Shown: positions 28,118 through 37,057, numbered from the stretch's first letter. The stretch: DNA of 64,000 bases from Pseudomonas sp. BBP2017 (GCF_003024385.1 NZ_PVZN01000004.1:62001-126000); one strand, 5' to 3'. Notes: a model not told the origin generated them from the letters alone. Program-made: numbers and translations.

Positions 28118-31100
28118 TCAGACCTTTTCAATGTTCACGAGAAACGCCTTGTACTCCGGCGTTTGGGTGTTCGAGTCGCCGACGCCGGGGGTCAGGGTGT
28201 TGGCCAGAAAGCCCTTGCGGGTCGCGCCTTCGTAACCCCAGTGGCACGGAATACCGATGGTGTCGACATCCTGGCCATCGATGGCCAGGCGCCGGATGCG
28301 TTTGGTCACGACAGCCTTGGCCTTGATGTAGCCGCGCTGGGTGCTGACCTTGACCGTGTCGCCCTGGACGATGCCTTTGTCTTTGGCCAGCTTTTCACCG
28401 ATTTCAATGAACTGCTCGGGCTGGACGATGGCGTTCAGCCGTGCGTGCTTGGTCCAGTGACGGAACAGCTCGGTAATCGAGTAGGTGGTCGCCACGTAGG
28501 GGAAGTCTTCGCGCTTGCCCATGCGTTTGCGGTCGCTCTCGTACACGCGCGCCGTCGGGCTGTAAGTCACCTTCGGGTGCAGCGGGTTGTGCGCCAACGG
28601 GCTTTCGGTCGGTTCATAGTGTTCCGGGAACGGGCCGTCGTTCAGGGCGCCGACCGAGAACAGCCGGCCGAGGCCTTCAGGCAGCATGATGAACGGATTG
28701 ACCTTGCCGCCCGGTGCGGCGGTGACGGCGAAGTCGGGCACGTCGATGCCGCTCCAGCGTTGGCCGTCCCAGCCGATCAGTTTGCGTTTCGGGTCCCACG
28801 GGTTGCCCTGCGGGTCGGCCGATGCGCGGTTGTAGAGGATGCGCCGGTTCTGCGGCCAGGCCCAGGCCCAACCCGGGGTGCAGCCCAGACCACTGTCGGC
28901 GTTGTCACGACGGGCCATCTGGTTGCCTTGTTCGGTCCAGGAACCGGCGAAGATCCAGTTGAAGCACTGGGTGCTGCCGTCATCGCGCAGTTGCGAGAAG
29001 TCGTTGAGCAACTGGCCCTTGCGCAGGATCAGCTTGCCTTGCTCGTCGTGCAGGTCGGCCAGGGCGCGGCCGTTGGATTCCTTGGCCACTTCCTCGGGCT
29101 TGGGGTCGTACGGGTCGGCGTAATCCCAGGCCATGTTGAGGATCGGGGCCGGGTTGGCACCGCCTTCTTTTTCGTACAGTTCACGAATTTTCATGAACAG
29201 GTGGCCGAGGATCTTGCCATCGTGCCAGGCCTCGCCGGGCGGTGCGGCACCGGCCCAGTGCCACTGCAGCCAGCGCCCGGAGTTGACGATCGAGCCGTCT
29301 TCTTCGGCAAAGCAGGAGGAGGGCAGGCGGAACACCTCGGTCTGGATCGAGGCGGTATCGACGTCGTGCTGCTCGCCGTGATTCTGCCAGAAGCTCGAGG
29401 TTTCAGTGGCCAGCGGGTCGATGATCACCAGGAACTTGAGCTTGGCCAGCGCCGTCTGGGCCTTGTTCTTGTCCGGGAAGGCCGCCACCGGGTTGAAGCC
29501 CTGGGCGATGTAGCCGTTGACCTTGCCTTCGAACATGCGGTTGCTGTAGTTGAGCACATCGTAGCTGTCGTCCCACTTGGGCAGCCAGTCGAAGCCCCAA
29601 TCATTGTCGGCAGTGGCTTTGTCTCCCCAGAGGCTTTTCATCAGGCTGATGAAGAACTTTGGTGTGTGTTTGTAGTAGTTGACCTGATCTTCCAGCAGCG
29701 CCGTCGGCGTGGTCTGCTTGAGGTAGCTGGTCAGCGAGGTTTGCTCGTCGGACGGCAGGTTCATGTAACCGGGCAGGCGCAGCGACAGCAGGCCCAGGTC
29801 GGTGTAACCCTGGATATTGGAGTGGCCGCGCAAGGCGTTGACCCCGCCACCGGCCATGCCGATGTTACCCAGCAGCAACTGGATCATGCCCGAGCCGCGG
29901 ATCATCTGCGCGCCGTTGGTGTGGTGGGTCCAGCCCAGGGCGTAGAGGAAGGTGGCGGTGCGGTCAGGTACGCAGGTGCTGGCGAGGATCGCGCAGATCT
30001 GCAGAAAATCATCCTTGGGGGTACCGCAGATGTTGCTAACCACCTCAGGGGTGTAGCGGCTGACGTGCGCCTTGAGCAGGTTCCACACGCAGCGTGGGTG
30101 GCTGAGGGTCAGGTCACGTTTGGCATAACCTTTTTCGTCAAGCTCGTAGGTCCAGGAGCTGCGATCGTAGCTGCGTTTTTTCTCGTCGTAGCCGCTGAAC
30201 AGGCCGTCGTCGAAATGGTAGTCATCGCGCACGATCAGGCTGGCGTTGGTGTAGTGGCGCACGTACTCGTGCTGAACCTTGTCATGGCTGATCAGGTAGT
30301 TGACCACGCCCATCAGGAACGTCACGTCAGAGCCCGCGCGGATCGGCGAGTAGATGTCGGCCACTGCGGCGCTGCGGTTAAAACGCGGGTCAACGACGAT
30401 GACTTTGGCGCCGTTGCGAATCTTCGCCTCGATCACCCATTTGAAGCCCACCGGGTGCGCCTCGGCCGGGTTGCCGCCCATGATCAGCACTACGTTGGCG
30501 TTCTTGATGTCGACCCAGTTGTTGGTCATGGCGCCACGGCCGAAGGTCGGCGCCAGGGCCGAGACGGTCGGGGCATGGCAGACGCGGGCCTGGCTGTCGG
30601 TGCCGAGAATGCCCAGGGCACGGGTGAAGCGCTGGTCGAGCGAGCCGGTTTCGCTGCTGGCGGCCGATGAGCAGAGCATGCCAGTGGTGAGCCAGCGGTT
30701 GACCGTGGTGCCTTTGGCATTTTTTTCAATGAAGTTGGCGTCGCGGTCGTCCTTCATCAGGCGGGCGATGCGCTCGATGGCGTGCTCCCAGCTGATGCGC
30801 TGCCACTTGTCCGAACCCGGCGCGCGGTACTCGGGGAACAGCAGGCGCTGTTCACTGTGCACGTAGTCCACCAAGCCGGCGCCTTTAGGGCACAGCGAGC
30901 CGCGGCTGACCGGGTGATCCGGGTCGCCTTCGATGTGGAAGATGCGCGCCTTGGCGTTCTTTGCGCCATCACCCAGGCTGTACATGAGAATCCCGCAACC
31001 TACGGAGCAATAGGTGCAGTTGTTGCGGGTTTCCTTGGCGCGCAACAGCTTGTACTGGCGCGACTGGGTGGCCTGGGCCATGCCGGGGGCAAAACCCAGG

Positions 31101-31168
31101 GTCGCGCAGGTGGCGGTGGCGACCCCGGCGGTACAGAGCTTGAAGAACTGACGTCTGCCAAGTCCCAT
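28118..31168 (-). CDS. fdoG: Formate dehydrogenase-O alpha subunit, cysteine form
   Basis: 1016-aa molybdopterin (bis-MGD) catalytic subunit oxidising formate to CO2. A Tat signal ([19 protein letters not shown]) sends it to the periplasm. The N-terminal 4Fe-4S motif [10 protein letters not shown] (C51, C54, C58) and SLCPKG are present. The Mo ligand is Cys197 in [11 protein letters not shown] (TGC at 30578-30580 on the opposite strand), where E. coli FdnG/FdoG use selenocysteine 196 (TGA). The frame is therefore continuous and needs no SelB. It is the first gene of fdoG-fdoH-fdoI-fdhE. A GGGCATA-GG-TATGCCC palindrome lies about 45 nt upstream of the ATG. Confidence 0.95.
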   Translation of the reverse strand: MGLGRRQFFKLCTAGVATATCATLGFAPGMAQATQSRQYKLLRAKETRNNCTYCSVGCGILMYSLGDGAKNAKARIFHIEGDPDHPVSRGSLCPKGAGLVDYVHSEQRLLFPEYRAPGSDKWQRISWEHAIERIARLMKDDRDANFIEKNAKGTTVNRWLTTGMLCSSAASSETGSLDQRFTRALGILGTDSQARVCHAPTVSALAPTFGRGAMTNNWVDIKNANVVLIMGGNPAEAHPVGFKWVIEAKIRNGAKVIVVDPRFNRSAAVADIYSPIRAGSDVTFLMGVVNYLISHDKVQHEYVRHYTNASLIVRDDYHFDDGLFSGYDEKKRSYDRSSWTYELDEKGYAKRDLTLSHPRCVWNLLKAHVSRYTPEVVSNICGTPKDDFLQICAILASTCVPDRTATFLYALGWTHHTNGAQMIRGSGMIQLLLGNIGMAGGGVNALRGHSNIQGYTDLGLLSLRLPGYMNLPSDEQTSLTSYLKQTTPTALLEDQVNYYKHTPKFFISLMKSLWGDKATADNDWGFDWLPKWDDSYDVLNYSNRMFEGKVNGYIAQGFNPVAAFPDKNKAQTALAKLKFLVIIDPLATETSSFWQNHGEQHDVDTASIQTEVFRLPSSCFAEEDGSIVNSGRWLQWHWAGAAPPGEAWHDGKILGHLFMKIRELYEKEGGANPAPILNMAWDYADPYDPKPEEVAKESNGRALADLHDEQGKLILRKGQLLNDFSQLRDDGSTQCFNWIFAGSWTEQGNQMARRDNADSGLGCTPGWAWAWPQNRRILYNRASADPQGNPWDPKRKLIGWDGQRWSGIDVPDFAVTAAPGGKVNPFIMLPEGLGRLFSVGALNDGPFPEHYEPTESPLAHNPLHPKVTYSPTARVYESDRKRMGKREDFPYVATTYSITELFRHWTKHARLNAIVQPEQFIEIGEKLAKDKGIVQGDTVKVSTQRGYIKAKAVVTKRIRRLAIDGQDVDTIGIPCHWGYEGATRKGFLANTLTPGVGDSNTQTPEYKAFLVNIEKV

Positions 31169-31203
31169 GGTTATCTCCTTATTTTATCGGCTGCACAAAG
31201 CAG

Positions 31204-31221
31204 CGGGCATAGGTATGCCCG
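31204..31221. promoter_or_regulatory. Palindrome CGGGCATA-GG-TATGCCCG upstream of fdoG
   Basis: Perfect 8-bp arms with a 2-base centre, 36-53 bases upstream of the fdoG start. Its GCATA/TATGC half-sites also occur, with a different centre, in the palindrome at 33136-33163. Candidate operator for the fdo operon. Confidence 0.45.
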
Positions 31222-31562
31222 GCAACAAGGCGTCGCAAGCGCAGTTGGCTGTGGTGAGATCACGATTGGTTGCAGGCCCTGTCTGGCGCAGGGCTCGGGT
31301 AACGCGGATGAACGGTAGTGTATTCCCGTATGGAATGTAGGACTAATCAAGGGTGTTGATGGCGCAATCGAGCGGCTCTATCGTCAACTGTTTGACCTTG
31401 GCAGAGCCTTGCCCTACGCGCCTCGGACATCGGGCGGCAGTTTCGCAGATTAGACGAAAGTAGCAGGCGGGCGAGGTGAGGGAGTGGGTAGCGTGCCTTT
31501 TTTTATATTCTATAATGATCTAATTGAATGATTAATTATTCTTTTTTTATTTTATCCTGAGC

Positions 31563-31597
31563 GTGCACTCTGCACTTCAAGCACTGCGCCGCAGTGC
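31563..31597. promoter_or_regulatory. Paired dyads upstream of the molbindin gene
   Basis: GTGCA-CTC-TGCAC (31563-31575) followed by GCACTGCG-C-CGCAGTGC (31581-31597), 25-59 bases upstream of the start codon. Either regulator sites or a leader hairpin that could affect translation. Confidence 0.35.
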
Positions 31598-31621
31598 ACC
31601 CCCGGAACGAGGAAGCAGAGC

Positions 31622-31837
31622 ATGACCATCAAGGCGATCAACGTACGCAATCAGTTCAAGGGCACGGTCAAGGAGATCATCGAAGGGCCGGTGGTATCGG
31701 AAATCGATGTGCAGACCTCCGCAGGTATTGTCACCTCGGTGATCACCACCCGATCGGTGCACGAGCTGGAGTTGCAGGTCGGCAGTGAAGTGATTGCCTT
31801 CGTCAAATCCACCGAGGTGTCGATCGCCAAGCTATGA
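31622..31837 (+). CDS. Molbindin (Mop/TOBE molybdate-binding protein)
   Basis: 71-aa single-Mop-domain protein. The sequence MTIKAINVRNQFKGTVKEII, EGPVVSEIDVQT and ITTRSVHELELQVGSEVIAFVKSTEVSIA follows the molbindin pattern end to end. Molbindins form oligomers that bind molybdate in the cytoplasm, buffering or sensing it. Its place beside the molybdenum enzyme FdoGHI and near moaB/moaA fits. GAGGAAGCAGAGC precedes the ATG. Its end overlaps the convergent SufR-like regulator gene by 6 nt. Confidence 0.92.
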   Translation: MTIKAINVRNQFKGTVKEIIEGPVVSEIDVQTSAGIVTSVITTRSVHELELQVGSEVIAFVKSTEVSIAKL

Positions 31838-32452
31838 GGGTTTGCGCGTCAGCTCAAAGCGACACACCTGTCCACCGCGCAGCATGCATTCCAGGTGCTG
31901 CACCTTGCCTCCACCCAGGCCGCCGATCAGCGCCAGGTCGAGCTCACAGACTTCGGGGTGAGCTTCGGCCAGTTGATGAAACACGCAGTTGTGGGCGACG
32001 ATTTGCGCAGGAACTCCACCGGAGCGGAAAAACACTTCGGATTCATAGCCGACATCTTTCATATGCGCGGCAATTTGCTGTTCATCGAGCCGGGTAGCGC
32101 TCAGGTCCGCAGCCATTTTCTCGCCCAGACTATGCATCAACTGCACCAGCGCTTCGTGGCCGATCAGGCTGGCGACTTCATCAATCAACAGGTTGGCCAG
32201 CAGGTGATAGTGGCGCGGGAACAACTCCCTGCCATGGGGGCTGAGGCGATACAACTGCTCGGGGCGGCGGCCAGTGGCGCGCAGATCGCCGCGCACCACC
32301 AGACCGTCACGCTCCAGCGCCGCCAGGTGCTGACGCACCGCTGTGCGGGTGACCGACAGCTGGCTGGCGAGTTCTTCGATGCTCATGCCTGCAGCCATGT
32401 ACAGCAAGGCTGAAAGCAGATCCTGTTGGGTACGTCCCAGACCTTCGAACAT
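31832..32452 (-). CDS. SufR-like HTH regulator with four cysteines
   Basis: 206-aa transcription regulator. The N-terminal winged helix (SIEELASQLSVTRTAVRQHLAALERDGLVVR, split at about residues 24-54, and RPEQLYRLSPHG wing) is of the DeoR/ArsR-like SufR type. The C-terminal part has four Cys, C156, C169, C189 and C197 (CX12C-X19-C-X7-C), a likely Fe-S or metal site by analogy with SufR, which binds an Fe-S cluster. GAGG precedes the ATG at 32452. It follows the His-rich periplasmic protein gene by 13 nt, forming one operon behind the 33136-33163 palindrome, so autoregulation is likely. Spacing after the first two Cys differs from what I recall for cyanobacterial SufR. Confidence 0.82.
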   Translation of the reverse strand: MFEGLGRTQQDLLSALLYMAAGMSIEELASQLSVTRTAVRQHLAALERDGLVVRGDLRATGRRPEQLYRLSPHGRELFPRHYHLLANLLIDEVASLIGHEALVQLMHSLGEKMAADLSATRLDEQQIAAHMKDVGYESEVFFRSGGVPAQIVAHNCVFHQLAEAHPEVCELDLALIGGLGGGKVQHLECMLRGGQVCRFELTRKPS

Positions 32453-32465
32453 TGACAGACCTCGC

Positions 32466-33098
32466 TCAGAACTTGTCCGGGAACTGCTTGACCAGCGCCG
32501 CCGTCAAGGCGTCGGCCAACCCGAGAATATGCTCGCGCATGTGTTTCCAGGTATTGGCTTCTGCCTTGTAGTCCTTTTTCGCCAGTTCGTCGATCTGGGC
32601 GATATGGTGCCCGCCATGTGCAGCGAGCATCGTATTGAGGGTTGCTTCCGGCAAGTTGGGGTTGGCCGTGGCGAGGAACTTGGCCAGGGCCTTGGCATTG
32701 CTGGTCAGATCGTTGACCGCCGCCTGTTTACCCGACGCCGACTGGCTGACACTGGCATCACTGTATTGCTTGACCGCTCCCCAATGCCCGGCGAGCAGTT
32801 TCAGCAATTGGTCGGCAGCAGGCTGGCCGTAGAGCGGGGTGATGCTGTTGGCAATCGCGGTGGCATTACTGACTACCTCCTGACTGGCGACATCGGCCTG
32901 TTGATGGTTGCCGGCCTGGTTGGCGATGGCGTAATTGCGAATCCAGAAAATATGCTCGACCCATAGGTCGCGCAGGGCCAGGCGGGTGCTCAGGGGGGCT
33001 GATTCGGCTTGTGGGGGAGGCGTTTGAGCCGCAGGGCTCAAGGTGGGAAGCGCACACAAAGCCGCAAGCAGCAGCACAACCGACAGTCTGATCTTCAT
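32466..33098 (-). CDS. Periplasmic His-rich helical protein, unknown function
   Basis: 210 aa with a Sec signal peptide (MKIRLSVVLLLAALCALPTL, cut near LSPAAQ). The mature part is helical with His placed at regular intervals: WVEHIFWIR (about residue 48), LAGHWGAVKQY (about 105), AAHGGHHIAQIDE (about 160) and WKHMREHILGL (about 185). Together these resemble a four-helix bundle with a metal or heme site. I do not recognise the family with certainty. It is the first gene of an operon with a four-Cys regulator, under a 28-bp palindrome, hinting at a metal, redox or NO response. Confidence 0.7.
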   Translation of the reverse strand: MKIRLSVVLLLAALCALPTLSPAAQTPPPQAESAPLSTRLALRDLWVEHIFWIRNYAIANQAGNHQQADVASQEVVSNATAIANSITPLYGQPAADQLLKLLAGHWGAVKQYSDASVSQSASGKQAAVNDLTSNAKALAKFLATANPNLPEATLNTMLAAHGGHHIAQIDELAKKDYKAEANTWKHMREHILGLADALTAALVKQFPDKF

Positions 33099-33135
33099 GG
33101 CGGTACCCTCGACGGGTGAAGTGGCCTACAAAGTT

Positions 33136-33163
33136 AATTACAGCATAAAAATATGCCGTAATT
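33136..33163. promoter_or_regulatory. 28-bp near-perfect palindromic operator candidate
   Basis: Arms AATTACAGCATA and TATGCCGTAATT (11 of 12 pairs match) around AAAA, 38-65 bases upstream of the His-rich protein gene. The size and position fit a dimeric repressor site; the four-Cys regulator encoded in the same operon is the obvious candidate. Confidence 0.65.
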
Positions 33164-33321
33164 GCTTGAGGCGCCGAACGGTCGCTGGTGTGCATGGGGC
33201 CGGTGGTTGCAAGTAAGCCGGTCGTCGTGTTGCTGCTCTGCTACGCTGCCGCTTTTCAGCCCATTCACGAGGGGCTCGAAGCACTTGCCGAGCGCATGGT
33301 TTGACTTATAAATGAACGCTG

Positions 33322-34209
33322 TCATGGGCGCTCTAGCAGCATTTTTACCTCGGCAAAACACTTTTGCGCGAGGGCCGAGCGCGGTTCGCTGCGGCGCAGC
33401 AGCAGGCCGATCGGGGCGTGCACGCCAGCACTGGCAATCGGCACGATACGAATGTGTTCGCTCAACTCATCCAACCCACTGTGCAGCGGCATGATTGCGC
33501 AGCAGATGCCGGCGCAGATCGCCTGGATCAGCTGGTAGGTGGAGTCGCTCTCCAGCACCGGTTGCGGGTGCAGGCCCCGGCTTCTGAAACTCAGGTCGAC
33601 TGATTGGCGGTAGTGCATGCCCTTGGACAGCATTCCCAGGGGGAGGTCGCTGATCGCCTCCCACGGCAGCTCGGGCTGATCAAAGTGGTAGTGGCGCGTG
33701 TCGTACAGCAGGCCCATGTTGGTAGAGCCCAGTTCGATGACCTCGAAGAAGCTGGTGTTGATCTGGTCCAGATAGCAGATACCGAGGTCGAGCTGGTTGC
33801 GACTCAAACCATCGACGACCTGCTCCGAACTCAGCGATGAAAGCTGGAAATGCAGCTCTGGGTAGCGCTGGGCCAGGGGCGTGAGGAAACTCATGGGATT
33901 GATGCTCGACAGCGGCACCATGCCCAGGCGCAGGTTGCCGACAATCTGCCCGCGGCAGCTGGCAGCCTCGGCCTGCAGGCCGTCATAGGCCGCCAGCAAG
34001 GTCCGGGCCCAGGCCAGGATGCGCTCGCCGGCTTCGGTGAAACCTTCAAAGCGTTGGCCGCGGGTTACCAGCACCAGATCCAGCTCGTCCTCCAGGTTGC
34101 GCAGGCGCATGGACAGCGTCGGCTGGGTGATGTGGCACAGCGCAGCGGCCTGGCCGAAGTGTCTGGTCTGATCCAGAGCGATGAGAAACTTGAGTTGTTT
34201 GATGTCCAT
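33322..34209 (-). CDS. LysR-family transcriptional regulator
   Basis: 295-aa LysR regulator from ATG 34209 (AGG about 8 nt upstream). The N-terminal HTH is MDIKQLKFLIALDQTRHFGQ, AAALCHITQPTLSMRLRNLE; the C-terminal effector domain (about 90-295) is of standard length. It is divergent from moaB, with the conserved 47-bp block (34278-34324) between them at the distance usual for an autoregulated LysR operator. The same block lies upstream of the moaA/ydeP-like pair, so this protein is the best candidate regulator of Moco synthesis and the oxidoreductase. The effector is unknown. Confidence 0.9.
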   Translation of the reverse strand: MDIKQLKFLIALDQTRHFGQAAALCHITQPTLSMRLRNLEDELDLVLVTRGQRFEGFTEAGERILAWARTLLAAYDGLQAEAASCRGQIVGNLRLGMVPLSSINPMSFLTPLAQRYPELHFQLSSLSSEQVVDGLSRNQLDLGICYLDQINTSFFEVIELGSTNMGLLYDTRHYHFDQPELPWEAISDLPLGMLSKGMHYRQSVDLSFRSRGLHPQPVLESDSTYQLIQAICAGICCAIMPLHSGLDELSEHIRIVPIASAGVHAPIGLLLRRSEPRSALAQKCFAEVKMLLERP

Positions 34210-34277
34210 GGTGCAGCCTGGCAAGTGGTATGGGGTTGAGCATAGTGCGGTTACGCAACCCTACTCGCAGGGCAGAA

Positions 34278-34324
34278 GTGCGTCCAATGAGTATGAGTGA
34301 CTGGTTGATAAGTGCGGTCGATGA
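34278..34324. promoter_or_regulatory. Conserved regulatory block, copy 1 (lysR/moaB)
   Basis: Shares GTGCGTC-N-AAT, AGTGACT and TTGATAAGTG at identical spacing with 37058-37104 (about 32-34 of 47 positions by eye). A second shared site, TCGATTGGACG, lies downstream at 34381-34391; its reverse complement CGTCCAAT also begins this block (34281-34288). Confidence 0.6.
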
Positions 34325-34380
34325 AGCGGGTGGTTGTGGTGTTTTGCCAATAGAGGGTGTGGATAGGCTGTTGTGAACTA

Positions 34381-34391
34381 TCGATTGGACG
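34381..34391 (+). promoter_or_regulatory. Second conserved site TCGATTGGACG (moaB)
   Basis: 11-bp site identical to 37173-37183, 59 bases upstream of moaB. It is the inverted form of the CGTCCAAT that opens the upstream block, giving an inverted pair about 100 bp apart. Confidence 0.5.
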
Positions 34392-34449
34392 GCTTTTGTT
34401 TTAGTCACTAGTTTCCCCGAAGATTACTCTTCGACCCTGAGGCTATTAC

Positions 34450-34995
34450 ATGAGTGTGAAAATGGATGCGGTTTTCGTACCGATCAACATCGCTGTACTG
34501 ACCGTCAGTGATACCCGCACTTTTGCCACCGACACCTCCGGCGAATTGCTGGCGACTCGCGCCGTGGAAATGGGCCATCGCCTGGTGGCCCGTGAGTTGG
34601 TCAAGGACGATGTCTACAAAATCCGTGCGCAGGTGGCGACCTGGATTGCCGACGACCAGGTGCAGGCGGTGCTGGTGACCGGTGGCACCGGCTTTACCGC
34701 CCGAGACAGCACCCCTGAGGCGGTGGCTTGTTTGCTCGATAAGCATATCGACGGATTTGGTGAGTTGTTCCGCGCCTTGTCGATCCTGGATATCGGCACC
34801 TCCACAGTGCAAACCCGTGCCCTGGCCGGGCTGGCCAATGGCACCCTGGTGTGCTGCCTGCCGGGCTCGACTGGTGCCTGCCGTACGGCGTGGGAAGGTA
34901 TCCTCGCCGAACAACTCGATGCCCGCCGTCGTCCCTGCAACTTTGTCGCCCACCTCAAGCCCGGCAATCTGTGTGGGTCGCGTCAAGAGCAATGA
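34450..34995 (+). CDS. moaB: Molybdenum cofactor biosynthesis protein MoaB
   Basis: 181-aa MogA/MoaB-family protein, adenylating molybdopterin before Mo insertion in organisms where MoaB has this activity. Typical motifs: IAVLTVSDTRTFATDTSGE (about residues 14-32), VLVTGGTGFTARDSTPEAV (about 74-92) and CLPGSTGACRTAWEGIL (about 135-151). GAGG lies 7 nt before the ATG. Divergent from the LysR gene, downstream of conserved regulatory sites, and near molybdenum-enzyme genes. Confidence 0.95.
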   Translation: MSVKMDAVFVPINIAVLTVSDTRTFATDTSGELLATRAVEMGHRLVARELVKDDVYKIRAQVATWIADDQVQAVLVTGGTGFTARDSTPEAVACLLDKHIDGFGELFRALSILDIGTSTVQTRALAGLANGTLVCCLPGSTGACRTAWEGILAEQLDARRRPCNFVAHLKPGNLCGSRQEQ

Positions 34996-35000
34996 ATAAT

Positions 35001-35024
35001 GGTGGGGGCAAACCCGCTCCCACC
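35001..35024. repeat. Degenerate REP unit after moaB
   Basis: GGTGGGGGCAAACCCGCTCC with further CACC, a single shortened REP-like hairpin a few bases after the moaB stop, between convergent moaB and bestrophin genes. Confidence 0.6.
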
Positions 35025-35032
35025 CTATGCCT

Positions 35033-35932
35033 TCAACTGAGGACGAAGTCCACCGGCTGCAGGGGCGCAGGCAGTTCGGTGTGACCTATAGCTGAGAGAA
35101 TTTCCCGCACTATCGTGCGCACCATGGCATCGGTAGGCAGATCGTTTTCATCGTGCCCGAACGGGTCTTCCAGCTCATCGCTGATGGCGTCCAGGCCGAA
35201 GAAGGTGTAGCTGACAATCGCCGTGAAGATCGGTGCCAGCCACCCCAGCGGCTGGGCCATGGCGAACGGCAGCAGGACGCAGAAGATGTAGATCGTGCGG
35301 TGTAGCAACAAGGTGTAGGGGAAGGGCAGTGGTGTGCTTTTGATCCGCTCACAAACGGCCTGGGCTTCGGACAGCCCGTGCAAGCGCTGCTCAAGCGTCA
35401 TGTAGCGCCATTCACTGATGGTGTTTTCTTCGGCCAGACGCGAACAGATCCTGCCAGTCTCTTGCAGGATTGCATCGCTGATGTTGTGAGCGGGCAGGCT
35501 GGACACAGCAGGCACCCATTTGCGCGCGGCGTGCTGTTCGTCTTCGCCGCGTAACCTTGCGTTCAGCGCATGGGCATAGCCGGAAAGATTCAGCAGCAGG
35601 CTTTCGCGCAGTTGCCGATCGGTGATCACGCAGCTCTCGCGGATAAACGAACGTATTTCAATGATCACCTGGCCCCAGGCTTTACGGCCTTCCCACCAGC
35701 GCTCATAGCAGGCGTTGTTGCGAAAACTCATGAAGATCGACAGCGACAGACCGAGCAGGGTGAAGGGCGTGGCATTGACCCGGGAAAACAAGGTTGGGTG
35801 CAGGTTCTCGAACAGGACAATCAATGAGGCAAGCAGGGTGACCATGATGCAGCGCCGGGCAATACGCTTGGCAATCGAGCCTTTAAGGGTAATCAGGATA
35901 TTGAGCAGGTTGGGTTTGGGGTGAACAATCAT
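35033..35932 (-). CDS. Bestrophin-family (UPF0187) membrane protein
   Basis: 299-aa bacterial bestrophin homolog, probably a pentameric ion channel. Seen: N-terminal IVHPKPNLLNILITLKGS, LLGLSLSIFMSFRNNACYER and WWEGRKAWG (about 68-76), and the C-terminal LGWLAPIFTAIVSYTFFGLDAISDELEDPFG (IxDELExPFG hallmark, about 250-262). Four hydrophobic segments. It starts 10 nt after the moaA stop, so it is probably cotranscribed with moaA, an unexplained pairing. Ion specificity not predictable. Confidence 0.92.
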   Translation of the reverse strand: MIVHPKPNLLNILITLKGSIAKRIARRCIMVTLLASLIVLFENLHPTLFSRVNATPFTLLGLSLSIFMSFRNNACYERWWEGRKAWGQVIIEIRSFIRESCVITDRQLRESLLLNLSGYAHALNARLRGEDEQHAARKWVPAVSSLPAHNISDAILQETGRICSRLAEENTISEWRYMTLEQRLHGLSEAQAVCERIKSTPLPFPYTLLLHRTIYIFCVLLPFAMAQPLGWLAPIFTAIVSYTFFGLDAISDELEDPFGHDENDLPTDAMVRTIVREILSAIGHTELPAPLQPVDFVLS

Positions 35933-35942
35933 CAGTGTCTCG

Positions 35943-36947
35943 TTAGCCGCCAGTCATGTTCATGAAGCGCAGGATCTGCACGTCGCCGTTGATGTCGAAG
36001 TGGTGACGGTAGGGCTTGAGGGTCATGGCGTCGCGAATGGCCGTGTCCAGCCGGGCGCTGTCGCCAGGATGCGCGCGCAACACCTGCTTCAGGTCGCTGG
36101 CGTGCTCGTTGCCCAGGCACAGCAACAACCGCCCCTCGACCGTTAGCCGCACGCGGTTGCAACTGCCGCAGAAGTTATGGCTGTGAGGCGAAATGAAACC
36201 GATGCGAATCTGCGGCGCTTCGGCCAGGCGCCAGTAGCGCGAAGGGCCCTGGGTGGATTCGGCCGATTCGATCAAGGTGAATTGTTCAGCGATGCGTGCG
36301 CGGACTTCATCGCTTGAGCAATAGGACTCGCTGCGCTGGTGTTCACTGATGACGCCCAGGGGCATTTCTTCGATGAAGGAAATGTCCAGCTCGCGGTCGA
36401 TGGCGAAGCGCACCAGGTCATTGATCTCGCCGTCGTTGCGGCCCTTGAGCACCACGCAATTGAGTTTGGTGCGGCGAAAGCCGGCAGCGCGTGCGGCGTC
36501 GATACCGGCGATCACCTGGTGCAGATCACCGCTGCGGGTAAGCGCGTTGAAGCGCTCTGGGTCGAGGCTGTCAAGGCTGATGTTCAGGCGCGACAGGCCC
36601 GCATCGAACAAGGGTTTGGCCAGGCGCCCGAGTTGTGAGCCATTGCTGGTCATGCACAATTCGCGCAAGCCCGGCAGTGCCGCGACACGTGCACAGAGTT
36701 CGACAATGCCGCTGCGTACCAGCGGTTCGCCGCCGGTCAGGCGGATCTTGCGGGTGCCCATGGCGACGAAACGCTCGGCCACTTGATACAGCTCTTCAAG
36801 GGTCAGAATGCGTTGGCGCGGCAGGAACTGCATGTCTTCGGCCATGCAGTAGACGCAGCGGAAATCGCAACGATCGGTCACCGACATCCTCAGGTAATCA
36901 ATCTTTCTATTGAAGCCATCGACCAATGTAGTGTCGTTTGCATTCAC
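35943..36947 (-). CDS. moaA: GTP 3',8-cyclase MoaA
   Basis: 334-aa radical-SAM enzyme for the first step of molybdenum cofactor synthesis. The SAM cluster motif CDFRCVYC (about residues 27-34), GGEPLVR, the C-terminal cluster CGSCNRVRL ... LLLCLG and the essential C-terminal Gly-Gly end are all present. The start appears to be GTG at 36947 with AGAGG about 11 nt upstream. Divergent from the ydeP-like gene across a region carrying the conserved block; followed by the bestrophin gene. moaC, moaD and moaE are not in the window. Confidence 0.95.
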   Translation of the reverse strand: MNANDTTLVDGFNRKIDYLRMSVTDRCDFRCVYCMAEDMQFLPRQRILTLEELYQVAERFVAMGTRKIRLTGGEPLVRSGIVELCARVAALPGLRELCMTSNGSQLGRLAKPLFDAGLSRLNISLDSLDPERFNALTRSGDLHQVIAGIDAARAAGFRRTKLNCVVLKGRNDGEINDLVRFAIDRELDISFIEEMPLGVISEHQRSESYCSSDEVRARIAEQFTLIESAESTQGPSRYWRLAEAPQIRIGFISPHSHNFCGSCNRVRLTVEGRLLLCLGNEHASDLKQVLRAHPGDSARLDTAIRDAMTLKPYRHHFDINGDVQILRFMNMTGG

Positions 36948-37057
36948 GGTTGCGATGACCTCTTTTAATTTAATTTCGGTGATTGCGGTGAACGCATGGT
37001 GTACAAATTAATTAAATAAGCGTGGTGCCTTGTATCGAGCATAGGGAGGTGTGGGAG

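Larger units (their letters stand above)
31169..31621. promoter_or_regulatory. Divergent control region of fdoG and the molbindin gene
   Basis: About 450 bases without a gene. It holds the CGGGCATA-GG-TATGCCCG palindrome (31204-31221), a GCCCTG/CAGGGC hairpin (31276-31294), an AT-rich stretch at 31500-31555 containing TATAAT (31511-31516) without a clear -35, and two dyads close to the molbindin start (31563-31575 and 31581-31597). Confidence 0.5.

Noticed and set aside
30578-30580. Possible selenocysteine codon in fdoG
   Set aside because: The codon at the Mo-ligand position is TGC (Cys), not TGA; no SECIS was sought further.
27923-30670. Long plus-strand open frame opposite fdoG/fdoH
   Set aside because: Shadow of the high-GC formate dehydrogenase genes; translated sequence is low-information Val/Ala/Arg-rich with no motifs.
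31511-31516. TATAAT as a sigma-70 promoter for the molbindin gene
   Set aside because: No acceptable -35 at 16-18 bases upstream; kept only as an AT-rich note.
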